This document shows, piece by piece, positions 7,087 to 16,667 of a stretch of DNA of 59,858 nucleotides. The DNA comes from Oceanospirillaceae bacterium (GTDB taxonomy: Bacteria > Pseudomonadota > Gammaproteobacteria > Pseudomonadales > Balneatricaceae), in assembly GCA_003523085.1 (NCBI GenBank), contig DPHD01000056.1, positions 1-59,858 on the forward strand. The letters run 5' to 3'. The stretch's first letter is position 1. Every line of letters starts with the position of its first letter. Position numbers and translations under genes: made by a program. The notes beneath the pieces are model-generated. The model made no database searches, was not told the DNA's origin, and saw only the letters and a list, made by a program, of their open reading frames with translations.

Positions 7087-8094
7087 TCACAGTGGGCAAT
7101 AGGTTACGGTGTTGCCATTGGCTACCTGCAAACCTTCCAACTGGGCCTCAGTCAAAATTAAAGCAGGGCCTTGTTTGCGAGCGATAATGCAACGGAAGTC
7201 GTGGCAGCTATTATTACTCACCAGCACCCGTTTGCCTTGTTCAACGGGGTCACCTGCCTGTACTTTTATCTGTTCTGCATGGCGAATAGCGCGAATGTGA
7301 CGGGTGCGTACTTCTAAGATCGGGCCCGCATCAAAAATATCGACGTGACCTTCAAAATGGAGACCTTCGTGTTCCAGGATATTGACGATGTCCTCGACGT
7401 CGTCGTGATGTTGGCCAATCACTGCTTGGGCCGTATCGCTGAGCAAGGGCACGTAGAGTGGGTAGCGTGGCATCAAGTTTGCGATAAAGCGCTTATTACT
7501 AGAGGCTGTGAGTAGGTCCGCTTGGGCAAAATCCATACTGAAAAAATGACGGCCTACAGACTCCCAAAAGGGGGAGATGCCCTGTTCGTCAATCACGCCT
7601 TTCATTTCTGCAATTGTGGTGGCTGCGAAACGCTCTGGAAAGCAGGCCATAAACAACAAACGAGATTTAGATAACAGTTGGTCGTAATAGTTGCAGCGGT
7701 AGTCCGGTTCTAAATAAAACGAACTGAGACGTGAAGCACCGGTGTAATCGTGCCCCATATGTAGCGCTGGAATACGGTTGTTGATGTTTAAATCGGTAGA
7801 TACGTGCACCACTTGATCAACCCGGTAGCTATAGAAAGGTTCACTTAATCCTACCGCCGCATCGACGGTACAAGTGCCTACCAAACGCGAAGTTTGGGTG
7901 TCTTCCATAACAAAGGTGTAGCCTTCTTCGCCAGCTTGGTCAAGGTTTGCGGCAAACGACAACTCACTGTGGCTAATCTTTTGCGCCAGACGTTGTGGGT
8001 GATTAGGCAGGTTGGTATGGCCCACGCCGGTGGCCGCCGCAAAATCTACAAAGGCTTCGCTGTCGTCACTTTTTATGGGCCGTACGATTAACAT
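7087..8094 (-). CDS. aruF: arginine N-succinyltransferase, first subunit
   Basis: This is the partner of AruG in arginine succinylation, the first committed step of the AST pathway. It has 335 residues and starts MLIVRPIKSDDSEAFVDFA. Family motifs include CTVDAAVGLSEPFYSYRV, the PFWESVGRHFFSMDF block and FDAGPILEVRT. Its ATG overlaps the last 7 bases of the M20 gene, showing translational coupling. The gap to aruG is about 120 bp, the largest in this operon. Assignment as F rather than G rests on gene order relative to Pseudomonas, not on residues. Confidence 0.93.
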   Translation of the reverse strand: MLIVRPIKSDDSEAFVDFAAATGVGHTNLPNHPQRLAQKISHSELSFAANLDQAGEEGYTFVMEDTQTSRLVGTCTVDAAVGLSEPFYSYRVDQVVHVSTDLNINNRIPALHMGHDYTGASRLSSFYLEPDYRCNYYDQLLSKSRLLFMACFPERFAATTIAEMKGVIDEQGISPFWESVGRHFFSMDFAQADLLTASSNKRFIANLMPRYPLYVPLLSDTAQAVIGQHHDDVEDIVNILEHEGLHFEGHVDIFDAGPILEVRTRHIRAIRHAEQIKVQAGDPVEQGKRVLVSNNSCHDFRCIIARKQGPALILTEAQLEGLQVANGNTVTYCPL

Positions 8095-9371
8095 GCTGTG
8101 TGCTCCAAAGAGGTTCTATGCATACCATCACGCTGCAACCAGGCTAAGTCATCGGCTTGGGCCAGGCGCAACAGAATTAGCGCACTGAGTTGTGAGCGAG
8201 TGGTGAGACTAGAGAGGTGCATGTACTCATCTGCACTGTGGATTTTGCCACCCTGTACACCTAAGGTATCAATATTGGGTAGGCCTGCGGCGGCGAGGTT
8301 ATTGCCGTCGCAACAACCTCCAGTAGGCAAAAACTCTAAACTTAAGCCTAGGCTTTTGCCACAAGATTGCACCAATTCACACAGTTGCTGATTGGCGGGG
8401 CTAAGTTGTTTGGGCTGACGACCAAAACCGCCATGTAGCTCAATAGTAAGGCCATCTCGGCTATTGATATGGGCCAAAATGGTGTTAATTTGGGCTTCAC
8501 ACCAAGCTTGCTGATCGCTGCTTTCAATACGGATATTAAACCGCATGGTGCAGGTGTCTGGCACAATATTCACGGCCCCGCCGCCCTGTACAAACCCCGG
8601 ATTAATGGTGACGCCTTGTTGCTGGCCATTGAGGTCATCTAGGGCGCCGGTAAAGTCGGCCATGGCACGAATAGCGTTGCGACCCAAGTGATGCTCGCGA
8701 CCCGCATGGGCGGCTTTACCTCGGGTGACTACGGCAAAATTACCACTGCCTTTGCGGGCACCGGCTAAGTTACCGTCGGCAAACGAGGGTTCGTAAATTA
8801 AGCCAAGATGATGACGTTTGGCGATTTCTGGGAATAACTTCGACGAACTCGGCGAGCCAATTTCTTCGTCTGGATTAAATAAAATTTCCCAGCCTAGTTG
8901 GTCTTGCAAAGGGCTAAGTTCAAAGGCTTCTAGGGCCTTAAACATCACCACGATGCCGCCTTTAAGATCGGCTACGCCGGGACCATTAATAATGTCATCT
9001 TCTAGGTAAGTAATCTTTTGGAAGGGGTGGTCAATAGGGAAAACCGTGTCCATGTGGGCGCACAAAAACACTTGAGTAGGCGCTTGAGGGCGCTTAAATA
9101 AACGCAAGGCTCGGCCTAGGGGCTTTTGGTTAAGCTGACCTAGGTCATCCACCACGTCTTGCGGTGGCAGGTCGATAAATTCTAGCTCGCAGTCTAGCTT
9201 GTTACTCCATTGCGCTAAGGTATCGGCCACTTTGTTAACCCCGGCAACGTTGTAGCTGCCGGAATTGATTTCGGCCAACGTCCATAGGTCTTGCTGCATG
9301 ACTTGCTGCTGTGTAGCAATCCATTCTAGGGTTTGTGCTTCCAATTCGTTGTTTACAGTCAGGTTAGTCAT
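8088..9371 (-). CDS. M20 metallopeptidase, carboxypeptidase G2-like; candidate succinylglutamate desuccinylase
   Basis: This is a 427-residue di-zinc hydrolase of the M20 family, with no signal peptide. Metal and catalytic residues are intact: His106 in CAHMDTV, Asp135 in VADLKGG, Glu169-Glu170 in NPDEEIGS, Glu194 in YEPS and His378 in KIHSADE. Their spacing is nearly that of carboxypeptidase G2, an enzyme that cleaves N-acyl-glutamates. The gene sits between aruC and aruF and overlaps aruF, so it is made with the arginine pathway. The pathway's last step is removal of succinate from N-succinylglutamate, and no astE/aruE gene is in this operon. A role in that step is my inference; a general aminoacyl hydrolase is the alternative. 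Confidence 0.85.
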   Translation of the reverse strand: MTNLTVNNELEAQTLEWIATQQQVMQQDLWTLAEINSGSYNVAGVNKVADTLAQWSNKLDCELEFIDLPPQDVVDDLGQLNQKPLGRALRLFKRPQAPTQVFLCAHMDTVFPIDHPFQKITYLEDDIINGPGVADLKGGIVVMFKALEAFELSPLQDQLGWEILFNPDEEIGSPSSSKLFPEIAKRHHLGLIYEPSFADGNLAGARKGSGNFAVVTRGKAAHAGREHHLGRNAIRAMADFTGALDDLNGQQQGVTINPGFVQGGGAVNIVPDTCTMRFNIRIESSDQQAWCEAQINTILAHINSRDGLTIELHGGFGRQPKQLSPANQQLCELVQSCGKSLGLSLEFLPTGGCCDGNNLAAAGLPNIDTLGVQGGKIHSADEYMHLSSLTTRSQLSALILLRLAQADDLAWLQRDGMHRTSLEHTAC

Positions 9372-9379
9372 GCGTTGCC

Positions 9380-10594
9380 TTATGCCTCTACAATCTGGCG
9401 TACAGCTTGTTCTAGAATAGCTAGGCCAGCGTCGATGTCTGCGTCTGGAATCAATAACGACGGTGCAAAACGGATGACGTCGGGGCCTGCCACCAATACC
9501 AACAAGCCTTTGGCTTGGGCGGCTTTAAGGAACTCACCGGCACGACCTTTGTACTCTTCGCTTAAGGCGCAACCAATGAGCAAACCTTTGCCACGCACTT
9601 GGTCGCAAAACGGTGTGCGCGCGTTAATGGCTTCTACACCGGCTTTAAACCGTTGGTGTTTGGCGTTAACACCGGCCAATACTTCGGGGGTGTTAACAAT
9701 GTCGATGACTGCTTCGGCAATGGAACAGGCCAGTGGGTTGCCACCGTAGGTGCTGCCATGGGTGCCAATGGCTAAGCTTTTAGACACCTTGTCGGTGGTT
9801 AACATGGCGGCGACTGGGAAGCCGTTACCTAGACCTTTAGCCGTAGTCAAAATGTCTGGCGAGATGTCGGTTTGTTGGTAGGCGTACAAAGTGCCTAGGC
9901 GCCCAGCGCCCGTTTGAACTTCGTCTAGCACCAATAAGGCATTGTGCTCGTCACACAATTCACGGGCGCGTTTGATAAAGGCTGGATCTGCGTCAATGAT
10001 GCCGCCTTCGCCCTGTAATGGCTCCATAACGATGGCACAGGTTTTAGCCGAAACGGCGGCTTCTAAAGCGGCGATATCGTTAAATGGTAAGTGGGTAATG
10101 CCTTCTAAAGCAGGGCCAAAACCGGCACTGTATTTAGGTTGTCCGCCTACGCTCACGGTAAACAAGGTCCGTCCGTGAAAGGCTTGTTCAAAGGCAATGA
10201 TTTCATGCTTTTGCTCACCAAAGTTATCGACGGCATAACGACGGGCTAACTTAAACGCAGCCTCGTTGGCTTCACCGCCGGAATTGGCAAAGTAAACTCT
10301 ATCGGCAAAGGTGGCGTCGGTTAGCTTTTTGGCCAAACGCAGGGCCGGCTCGTTAGTCATGACGTTGGCAATATGCCACAGTTTTTCGCCTTGCTCTTTA
10401 AGGGTGGCAACTAGCTTGGGGTGGCTATGGCCGACACTGGTGACGGCAATGCCGCCGGCAAAGTCGATGTACTCTTTGTGGTTTTGATCCCAAATGCGTG
10501 AGCCTTCACCACGTACTGGAATAACGGGTGCTGGGGCGTAGTTTTGCACCATGACTTCATCAAAAAGGGCGCGGGTTACAGGGGTGTTGGTCAT
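9380..10594 (-). CDS. aruC: succinylornithine/acetylornithine transaminase
   Basis: This is a PLP-dependent class III aminotransferase that moves the delta-amino group of N2-succinylornithine to 2-oxoglutarate, the third AST step; the same enzyme often also serves acetylornithine in arginine synthesis. It has 404 residues. The PLP lysine is Lys253 in TTAKGLGNGFP, the Asp that contacts the pyridine nitrogen is in LVLDEVQTG, and FANSGGEANEAAFKLAR is the cofactor-phosphate region. It follows gdhB by 49 bp and precedes the M20 gene by 8 bp, so it probably belongs to one long leftward operon. Confidence 0.95.
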   Translation of the reverse strand: MTNTPVTRALFDEVMVQNYAPAPVIPVRGEGSRIWDQNHKEYIDFAGGIAVTSVGHSHPKLVATLKEQGEKLWHIANVMTNEPALRLAKKLTDATFADRVYFANSGGEANEAAFKLARRYAVDNFGEQKHEIIAFEQAFHGRTLFTVSVGGQPKYSAGFGPALEGITHLPFNDIAALEAAVSAKTCAIVMEPLQGEGGIIDADPAFIKRARELCDEHNALLVLDEVQTGAGRLGTLYAYQQTDISPDILTTAKGLGNGFPVAAMLTTDKVSKSLAIGTHGSTYGGNPLACSIAEAVIDIVNTPEVLAGVNAKHQRFKAGVEAINARTPFCDQVRGKGLLIGCALSEEYKGRAGEFLKAAQAKGLLVLVAGPDVIRFAPSLLIPDADIDAGLAILEQAVRQIVEA

Positions 10595-10643
10595 AAATAA
10601 TCCTAAATAATCTGTGGGTTAATATGTTAGTTAATGGTGCAGC

Positions 10644-13600
10644 TTAGCTGGCCTTTAGCTTGGCGATTTCTCGCACAGCTACCGATAGCATGGCTAAATT
10701 AATGTTGCTATTGGCTTGGAGTTCGCTAAATAAATTCAAGCAGCGTTCAATGACCTCTTGATTGCGTTGTTCCCAAGCTTGGCTTTTATCGCTAGACATC
10801 ACGGCTTGGGTCAACTGTGCGAGACTGGCTTCAAATTCTTGTTTGAGGCTGGCGCGGGCTTTACGTTGCCACTGGTCTTGGCTGGGTAAGTTGGCAATGG
10901 CTTGGTTGATCCAATCGCCCTGAAAACGTTCGTACAAGCTGTACCAGATTTGGGCGGCGATAGGCACTTGGCTAGCACACTGACGCGCCACTTGAGCCAC
11001 GTCTAAACCGTGGTATAAGAATTCAAGTTGGCTTAAGCGTTGGCTGATGTCGGCATCAAGGCCACTTTGAGTGAGATGTTGGGCTTGTGCCTGAATACGC
11101 TCGGCCGCGGCTGAAGGTAATAAGCCGGCCAATTGAGCAGTGTAGTCCTGCATGGGTAGTTGGTATTGATCGACCATGGCTTGGATTGATTCACCCTCGT
11201 GTTGGCTCAACAACCAGAGGGTTAAATCCTCTAGCAAGGTCTGGATGTGCTTGTGTAAGGCCATCGATTTTGAGTAGTCCAGCATTAAGGTAACGCGGTC
11301 TAACTCTTGCCACAGGCTGTGGGCATCCACAATATCGCAGGCTGCGGTAAAGGCGCGGGCCATATCGCCTGCTTCTGCGCCCATTTCTTCCTGTAAATAG
11401 TTGCAGAAGGTTGAACCCATGCGGTTGCCCATTTGATTAGTCACATGGGTGGCAATAATTTCACTGCGTAAGGGGTGTGAAGCCATGGCAGCGGCATAAT
11501 TTTTGCTCAATACCTTCGGGAAGTAGTGTTCTAGGTTGCTGGCTAGGTAGGCATCGTTGCCAATGTCTGCAGCCATTAATTCGTCAAACAAACGCATTTT
11601 GCTATAAGCCAATAAGACGGCGATTTCTGGCCGAGTTAAACCCTGCTGCAGGCGCGCACGCTCGTCCATATTGGCATCGTCCGGTAACCCTTCCAGTGCT
11701 CGGTTAAGGCGGCCTTGTTTTTCTAAGCTGTGAATCAGGCGTTTGTGATCACTAAGATGAGCACAGGCTTGATCTTGCGCAATACTCAGCACCAAACTTT
11801 GGTGGTAGTTATGGCTTAGTACCAAATCACCGACTTCATCCGTCATGCTGGCCAGCAAGGTGTTGCGCTGCTTCACCGTCATGTCGCCAGCATCGACGAG
11901 CTGGCTGAGGAGGATCTTGATGTTTACTTCGTGATCTGAACTGTCAACACCCGCGGAGTTGTCGATGGCATCGGTATTGATGTAACCACCGGCTTGAGCA
12001 AATTCAATCCGCCCATGTTGAGAGAAACCAAGGTTGCCGCCTTCTCCGATCACTTTAGCGCCTAGCTGGTTGCCGTTAACCCGTAGGTTATCGTTGGCAG
12101 GGTCGCCTATGGCACTGTGGTTTTCGCTGCTGGCTTTGACATAGGTGCCAATGCCGCCGTTCCAAAATAAATCCACCGGCATCTTTAACAAAGCGTGAAT
12201 CAATTCGTTAGGCGCCATTTTTTTAACATCGGTGCCCACCATGGTTTGTATTTGTGGGCTTAGAGTGATGGACTTTGCTGAACGCTCAAAAATGCCACCC
12301 CCTTTGGAAATAAGCTGCTGTTCATAATCACTCCAGCTGGAGCGAGGCAAGTTGAATAAGCGTTGGCGCTCAACAAAGGATTGGGCCGCATTCGGGGTCG
12401 GGTCGATAAAAATATGCAGGTGGTTAAAGGCCGCTTGTAAACAAATATGTTCAGACAAGAGCATGCCGTTACCAAATACATCGCCGGCCATGTCGCCCAC
12501 ACCTACGGCGGTAAAATCTTGGCTTTGGCAATCGCGGCCTTGTTCTGCAAACAACCGCTTAACTGATTCCCACGCACCACGGGCGGTAATGCCCATCTTT
12601 TTGTGGTCGTATCCGTTAGCACCACCAGAGGCAAAGGCATCGCCCAACCAAAAGTTGTTGTTGTCGGAAATTGAGTTGGCCAAATCAGAGAAGGTGGCGG
12701 TGCCTTTGTCTGCTGCCACCACTAAGTAAGGGTCGTCTTCGTCGTAGCGCACCACTTGTTTAGGCGCCACCACTTGTTGGTCGACGATATTGTCGGTAAC
12801 GTCGAGTAAGGCTTGGATAAAGGTGGAGTAGCTACGTATGACTTCGGCCATCAGCACTTCGCGGTCTTGGGTGGTGGGCAATTGTTTACACACAAAACCA
12901 CCTTTGGCGCCGAGTGGCACAATAACGGCATTTTTCACCATTTGCGCCTTCACCAGACCTAATACTTCGGTACGGTAGTCTTCCTTACGATCGGACCAAC
13001 GCAAGCCACCACGGGCCACTTTGCCACCGCGTAAATGCACGCCTTCTACCCAGGTGGAATAGACAAAAATTTCGTACTTAGGCAGCGGTAGGGGCACGCC
13101 TGGAATGTGGCTTGGATCCAGCTTGCACGACAGGTATTGGTGGGCCTGGCCATTGCTGTCGGTCTGGTAGTAGTTGGTGCGCAGCATCGACATGATGCAG
13201 GCCAAAAAATACTTAACAATGCGGTCTTCGTCTAAATTGCTCACCTGTTCTAAAGCCAAACCAATGTCTTCTTGTAGCTGAGTGATGGTGCTGGTGTCGG
13301 CTTGTGCTAGTGGGTTAAAGCGCGCTTCAAACAAGCGCACTAAGGTATGGGTGATACCGGCGTTACGCATCAGTGTTGACTGCATGTAGGTTTGGCTAAA
13401 CGGCACCTGAATTTGATGCAAGTAGCTGCTGATGGCGCGTACTAAAATAACTTGTTGCCAGGTAAGGTTGGCTGCCAAAACTAAACTGTTGAAGCGATCA
13501 TTGGCCACACGGCCGCTGTAAATTTGGCCAAAGGCTTCTTGGAAACGCTCTTTGACGTTGGCACCCTCGAGATTCACTTGGGCATCGATCTGGATTACAA

Positions 13601-15449
13601 AGTCGATGATCCATTGGTTTGAACCAGAATTCGATTTGATGCTGTAGGGATGGGCATTAATAACCTTCACCCCCATGCGTTCCAAGATGGGCAAGACGTC
13701 GGACAAGGCCTTGGCTTTACCGTGGCCAAATACCTTGAAACTTAGGCTTTGATCATCTTGATTCAAAGAGCGGTATAAATATGTGGAAAGCGGATTGTCG
13801 GCGTTAATCTTCTGCAGTCGCATTAAGTCCATGACGGCGACTTGGGCCGAGAAATTCTCTTGATAGGCCAAGGGGTAGGCAAGGGCGTATTGTTTAAACA
13901 GCTTATTGCCTTTGGCCTCACCCTGTTTATTGTTCAGTGCATGATGTAAATGGTCAGTCCACGACAACATAGAATCACGCATTTGTTGTTCGATATCATC
14001 AATATCGTAGGCCGTGTTATGGATGTCTTTGCCGTGTACCGTGAGCTGGATGCGCGCTAGGGGTTGTTCGGAGAACATAACGTTAAAGTCGACGCTGGTG
14101 CCATTAAATTCGTGCATTAAAATAGCTTGCATCTTAATTCGAAATTGGGTGTTAAAACGCTCCCTAGGCACATATACCAAGGCGGTGGCAAAACGGCCAT
14201 AAGTGTCTAAACGCAAAAACAACCTTAAGTGATGGCGTTCCTGTGTTTCAATGACGCCACGGATAATCGGGTACAACTCGTCCACACTGGCTTGCAGCAT
14301 TTCGTCACGTGGGTAGTGGTTTAATATGTGCTGTAGGGCTTTGCCTTTATGGCTGTTAGGCAGTAGCTCTATGCGTTCTCGCAAATCCTGTGCTTTACGG
14401 CGCAACAGTGGGATTTCGTCAATACGGGCGGTATAGGCGGCGGAAGAATAGAGCCCAAAGAAACGATCTTCGCCCACCACATTGCCTTGATCGTCAAATC
14501 GTTTAAGACCAAGGTAGTCGAAATTGACGGGCCTATGTACGGTTGAACGGCTGGTGGACTTAGTCATTACCAGCATTTCAGGTACCAGGGCTAAAGCCGA
14601 TTGGTGTTGCGATAATGTAGTGGGTAATAAGCTGTGCGGGCTGCAATTGTCATCCCTAAAGCTACCTAATCCAGAGCCCGCTTTGGGTATCAGTTGGCAG
14701 AGGCCGGTTTTGGTATCGTTAGCGAGGTCATAAGAGCGATAGCCTATAAAGGTAAAGTGGTTGTTGGCCACCCAGCGCAAAAAAGCCACGTTTTCGGCTA
14801 AGTCTTCTGGGGTTACGGGTAGCTTTTGTTTTTCTAAGGTGTCGATGATAGACACCAGCTTGGTGCGCATGGGTTGCCAATCATCAACTACCAAGCTGAC
14901 GTCACTGACCACGCTAGTCAAGGTGTCAATGATCTCCTGCACCGAAGAGGCGTCTGTTTGTTGGTCAATTTCAAAGCGCATCATGGCTTCTAAGCTGGCG
15001 CCATCGGCTTTGCCAGTGAAGGGTGCAATGCTGTTGGCTTTACCTTTGTGGTCACGCTCAACGGCGACCACTGGATGAGTGGTAGTGTGAATAGTATGGC
15101 CTAGATGGCCTAAGGCATTGGTAATCGATGACACCAAAAAGGCTTTATCGTCACAAATAATGTCAACTGTGGTATGGCTAGTGTGCCATTGATGTTCGTC
15201 GTAATTGGGGTTATATACGCGAATATTAACTTCGTTGGGTTGGCGTTGTTTGGCACAATCCCAAAGGCTAGCAATAGCGCCGTATAGGTTATCGGTGTCG
15301 AACTGGATTAATTCTGCAGGAATGCTTTCTGCGTAGTACAGACGAGCTAACTGTTGCATAGTCTTGCAACTGGTTTTGCTTTGGCGTTTGTTAATGAGGT
15401 CACATACTAAATCGATAGCGTTGTTTTTCTTATCCGTGAGGGTGCGCAT
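10644..15449 (-). CDS. gdhB: NAD-specific glutamate dehydrogenase, large (180 kDa) class
   Basis: This enzyme deaminates glutamate to 2-oxoglutarate and ammonia with NAD, disposing of the glutamate made from arginine. At 1601 residues it fits the L-180 class (Pseudomonas GdhB is about 1620). The long N-terminal part holds ACT-like regulatory segments. The catalytic domain begins near residue 730 and shows GGLRWSDRKEDYRTEVLGL followed by KNAVIVPLGAKGGFV, the substrate and NAD regions. A helical C-terminal domain follows. It is the first gene of the leftward block and is divergent from the ArgR-type regulator. In Pseudomonas, ArgR and arginine control gdhB, which fits this layout. Confidence 0.96.
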   Translation of the reverse strand: MRTLTDKKNNAIDLVCDLINKRQSKTSCKTMQQLARLYYAESIPAELIQFDTDNLYGAIASLWDCAKQRQPNEVNIRVYNPNYDEHQWHTSHTTVDIICDDKAFLVSSITNALGHLGHTIHTTTHPVVAVERDHKGKANSIAPFTGKADGASLEAMMRFEIDQQTDASSVQEIIDTLTSVVSDVSLVVDDWQPMRTKLVSIIDTLEKQKLPVTPEDLAENVAFLRWVANNHFTFIGYRSYDLANDTKTGLCQLIPKAGSGLGSFRDDNCSPHSLLPTTLSQHQSALALVPEMLVMTKSTSRSTVHRPVNFDYLGLKRFDDQGNVVGEDRFFGLYSSAAYTARIDEIPLLRRKAQDLRERIELLPNSHKGKALQHILNHYPRDEMLQASVDELYPIIRGVIETQERHHLRLFLRLDTYGRFATALVYVPRERFNTQFRIKMQAILMHEFNGTSVDFNVMFSEQPLARIQLTVHGKDIHNTAYDIDDIEQQMRDSMLSWTDHLHHALNNKQGEAKGNKLFKQYALAYPLAYQENFSAQVAVMDLMRLQKINADNPLSTYLYRSLNQDDQSLSFKVFGHGKAKALSDVLPILERMGVKVINAHPYSIKSNSGSNQWIIDFVIQIDAQVNLEGANVKERFQEAFGQIYSGRVANDRFNSLVLAANLTWQQVILVRAISSYLHQIQVPFSQTYMQSTLMRNAGITHTLVRLFEARFNPLAQADTSTITQLQEDIGLALEQVSNLDEDRIVKYFLACIMSMLRTNYYQTDSNGQAHQYLSCKLDPSHIPGVPLPLPKYEIFVYSTWVEGVHLRGGKVARGGLRWSDRKEDYRTEVLGLVKAQMVKNAVIVPLGAKGGFVCKQLPTTQDREVLMAEVIRSYSTFIQALLDVTDNIVDQQVVAPKQVVRYDEDDPYLVVAADKGTATFSDLANSISDNNNFWLGDAFASGGANGYDHKKMGITARGAWESVKRLFAEQGRDCQSQDFTAVGVGDMAGDVFGNGMLLSEHICLQAAFNHLHIFIDPTPNAAQSFVERQRLFNLPRSSWSDYEQQLISKGGGIFERSAKSITLSPQIQTMVGTDVKKMAPNELIHALLKMPVDLFWNGGIGTYVKASSENHSAIGDPANDNLRVNGNQLGAKVIGEGGNLGFSQHGRIEFAQAGGYINTDAIDNSAGVDSSDHEVNIKILLSQLVDAGDMTVKQRNTLLASMTDEVGDLVLSHNYHQSLVLSIAQDQACAHLSDHKRLIHSLEKQGRLNRALEGLPDDANMDERARLQQGLTRPEIAVLLAYSKMRLFDELMAADIGNDAYLASNLEHYFPKVLSKNYAAAMASHPLRSEIIATHVTNQMGNRMGSTFCNYLQEEMGAEAGDMARAFTAACDIVDAHSLWQELDRVTLMLDYSKSMALHKHIQTLLEDLTLWLLSQHEGESIQAMVDQYQLPMQDYTAQLAGLLPSAAAERIQAQAQHLTQSGLDADISQRLSQLEFLYHGLDVAQVARQCASQVPIAAQIWYSLYERFQGDWINQAIANLPSQDQWQRKARASLKQEFEASLAQLTQAVMSSDKSQAWEQRNQEVIERCLNLFSELQANSNINLAMLSVAVREIAKLKAS

Positions 15450-15642
15450 TTAGGTTTCCTTGAGTCAGAGCACGATATACGAAACTGCCAGCTACTATTA
15501 TTCAAGAAACTCAAGCCTTGCACTAGGGGGTAAGTTGAGATAGCGCGACCCTATTTGTTGGGAAAATGACATTCCGCGGCTTAGAGCGGGTTTTATGACC
15601 TTTTTGTGCCCTCCTAGGAAGATTCAGTGTATCCTTTAGTCT
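15450..15642. promoter_or_regulatory. divergent gdhB / argR control region
   Basis: This 193-bp gap lies between the start codons of two divergent genes and must hold both promoters. On the minus strand GGTCGC (15550-15545) is followed eight bases later by AAC, a loose match to the Pseudomonas ArgR half-site TGTCGC-N8-AAA. No strong sigma-70 boxes stand out. The site is a suggestion only. Confidence 0.4.
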
Positions 15643-16638
15643 ATGCCAGAGACCCCAACATATCACCCCGTAGGCTTGTTGCTTTTACCGCAAGCAAGTT
15701 TGAGCCACTACGGCCAAATTGCCGAGCTGCTATTACACGCCAACCGTATCTTGGAGCGTCCGTATTATCGTCAACAAGTGCTGTCGGTAGGCGGAGAGTG
15801 TGTGCTTGGAAGGGCGCCAGATTACCTTGCCAGTGCTAAGGTTGAAACCTTGTTTTTGATAGGCGATTTGCTAGCGCAGGTGGCTGCAGATGCAATGTTG
15901 GAACGTTGGTTGTTGCAGCAATCTAAGTCGGGCGTGCAAATCTTGGCCATTGGCACGGGCATTATACCTTTGGCAAACGCGGGCTTGCTCAAGGGTAAGC
16001 GAGCCTGTTGTCATTGGTCCAGTATTGAAGATTTACGTGTTACCTACCCAGACGTCACCTGGAGTCATCATTTGTTTGAGGCTGAGCAACAGTTGCTCAC
16101 TTGTGCCGGCGGTGCTTCGACCACCGACCTCATGTTGTCATGGTTGGGCCAACAACAAGATTTGGATCTAGCCGTGCATCTGTCGGAATGGTTTTTAGTG
16201 GAGCGTATGCGGCCTCAGGATGCGCAGCAACGGATCCCGCTCAAAGCCCGTATCGGCACCAGTCAGCCAAAATTGATTGAGGCCGTGACGTTGATGGAGA
16301 CCAACATTGAAGAGCCGCTGTCGCCCGACGACTTAGCCTATCATGTGGGTCTCTCTCGGCGTCACTTAGAGCGTTTATTTAAGAAACACCTCGACAGCGT
16401 GCCATCGCGCTTTTATTTACAGCTGAGGCTGGATAAGGCACGGCAAATGTTGCGTGACACCGATAGGTCTATCGTGGAAGTGGGTATGGCTTGTGGTTTT
16501 TCCTCCGCCAGCCACTTTAGTACCACCTACCGCACCCACTTCAATCTCACGCCACGCCAAGAGCGTGGTCGGGCAACGCATGTGGAATCGGCACCAAGCT
16601 GGAGTCATTCGGTAGCGATTCAGCGTCGTTTAGATTAA
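15643..16638 (+). CDS. argR: AraC-family regulator with DJ-1/GATase-like domain, ArgR type
   Basis: This encodes 331 residues. An N-terminal DJ-1/PfpI-like domain of about 190 residues (GLLLLPQASLSHYGQIAELL, LAIGTGIIPLANAGLL) is followed by an AraC DNA-binding domain with two helix-turn-helix units (LSPDDLAYHVGLSRRHLERL and VEVGMACGFSSASHFSTTYR). This is the architecture of Pseudomonas ArgR, the arginine-responsive activator of the aru, aot and gdhB operons; it is unrelated to E. coli ArgR. It is divergent from gdhB. The name rests on architecture and position. The GlxA-type paralogues that sense betaines have the same fold, so the ligand is inferred. Confidence 0.85.
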   Translation: MPETPTYHPVGLLLLPQASLSHYGQIAELLLHANRILERPYYRQQVLSVGGECVLGRAPDYLASAKVETLFLIGDLLAQVAADAMLERWLLQQSKSGVQILAIGTGIIPLANAGLLKGKRACCHWSSIEDLRVTYPDVTWSHHLFEAEQQLLTCAGGASTTDLMLSWLGQQQDLDLAVHLSEWFLVERMRPQDAQQRIPLKARIGTSQPKLIEAVTLMETNIEEPLSPDDLAYHVGLSRRHLERLFKKHLDSVPSRFYLQLRLDKARQMLRDTDRSIVEVGMACGFSSASHFSTTYRTHFNLTPRQERGRATHVESAPSWSHSVAIQRRLD

Positions 16639-16667
16639 CTGTACAACCCTAATTAGTAGAGTCACCT

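Noticed and set aside
16417..16608. Antisense frame inside the AraC regulator
   Set aside because: It lies wholly within the conserved HTH region of the sense gene and has no independent signal; many similar shadows across the window were left out.
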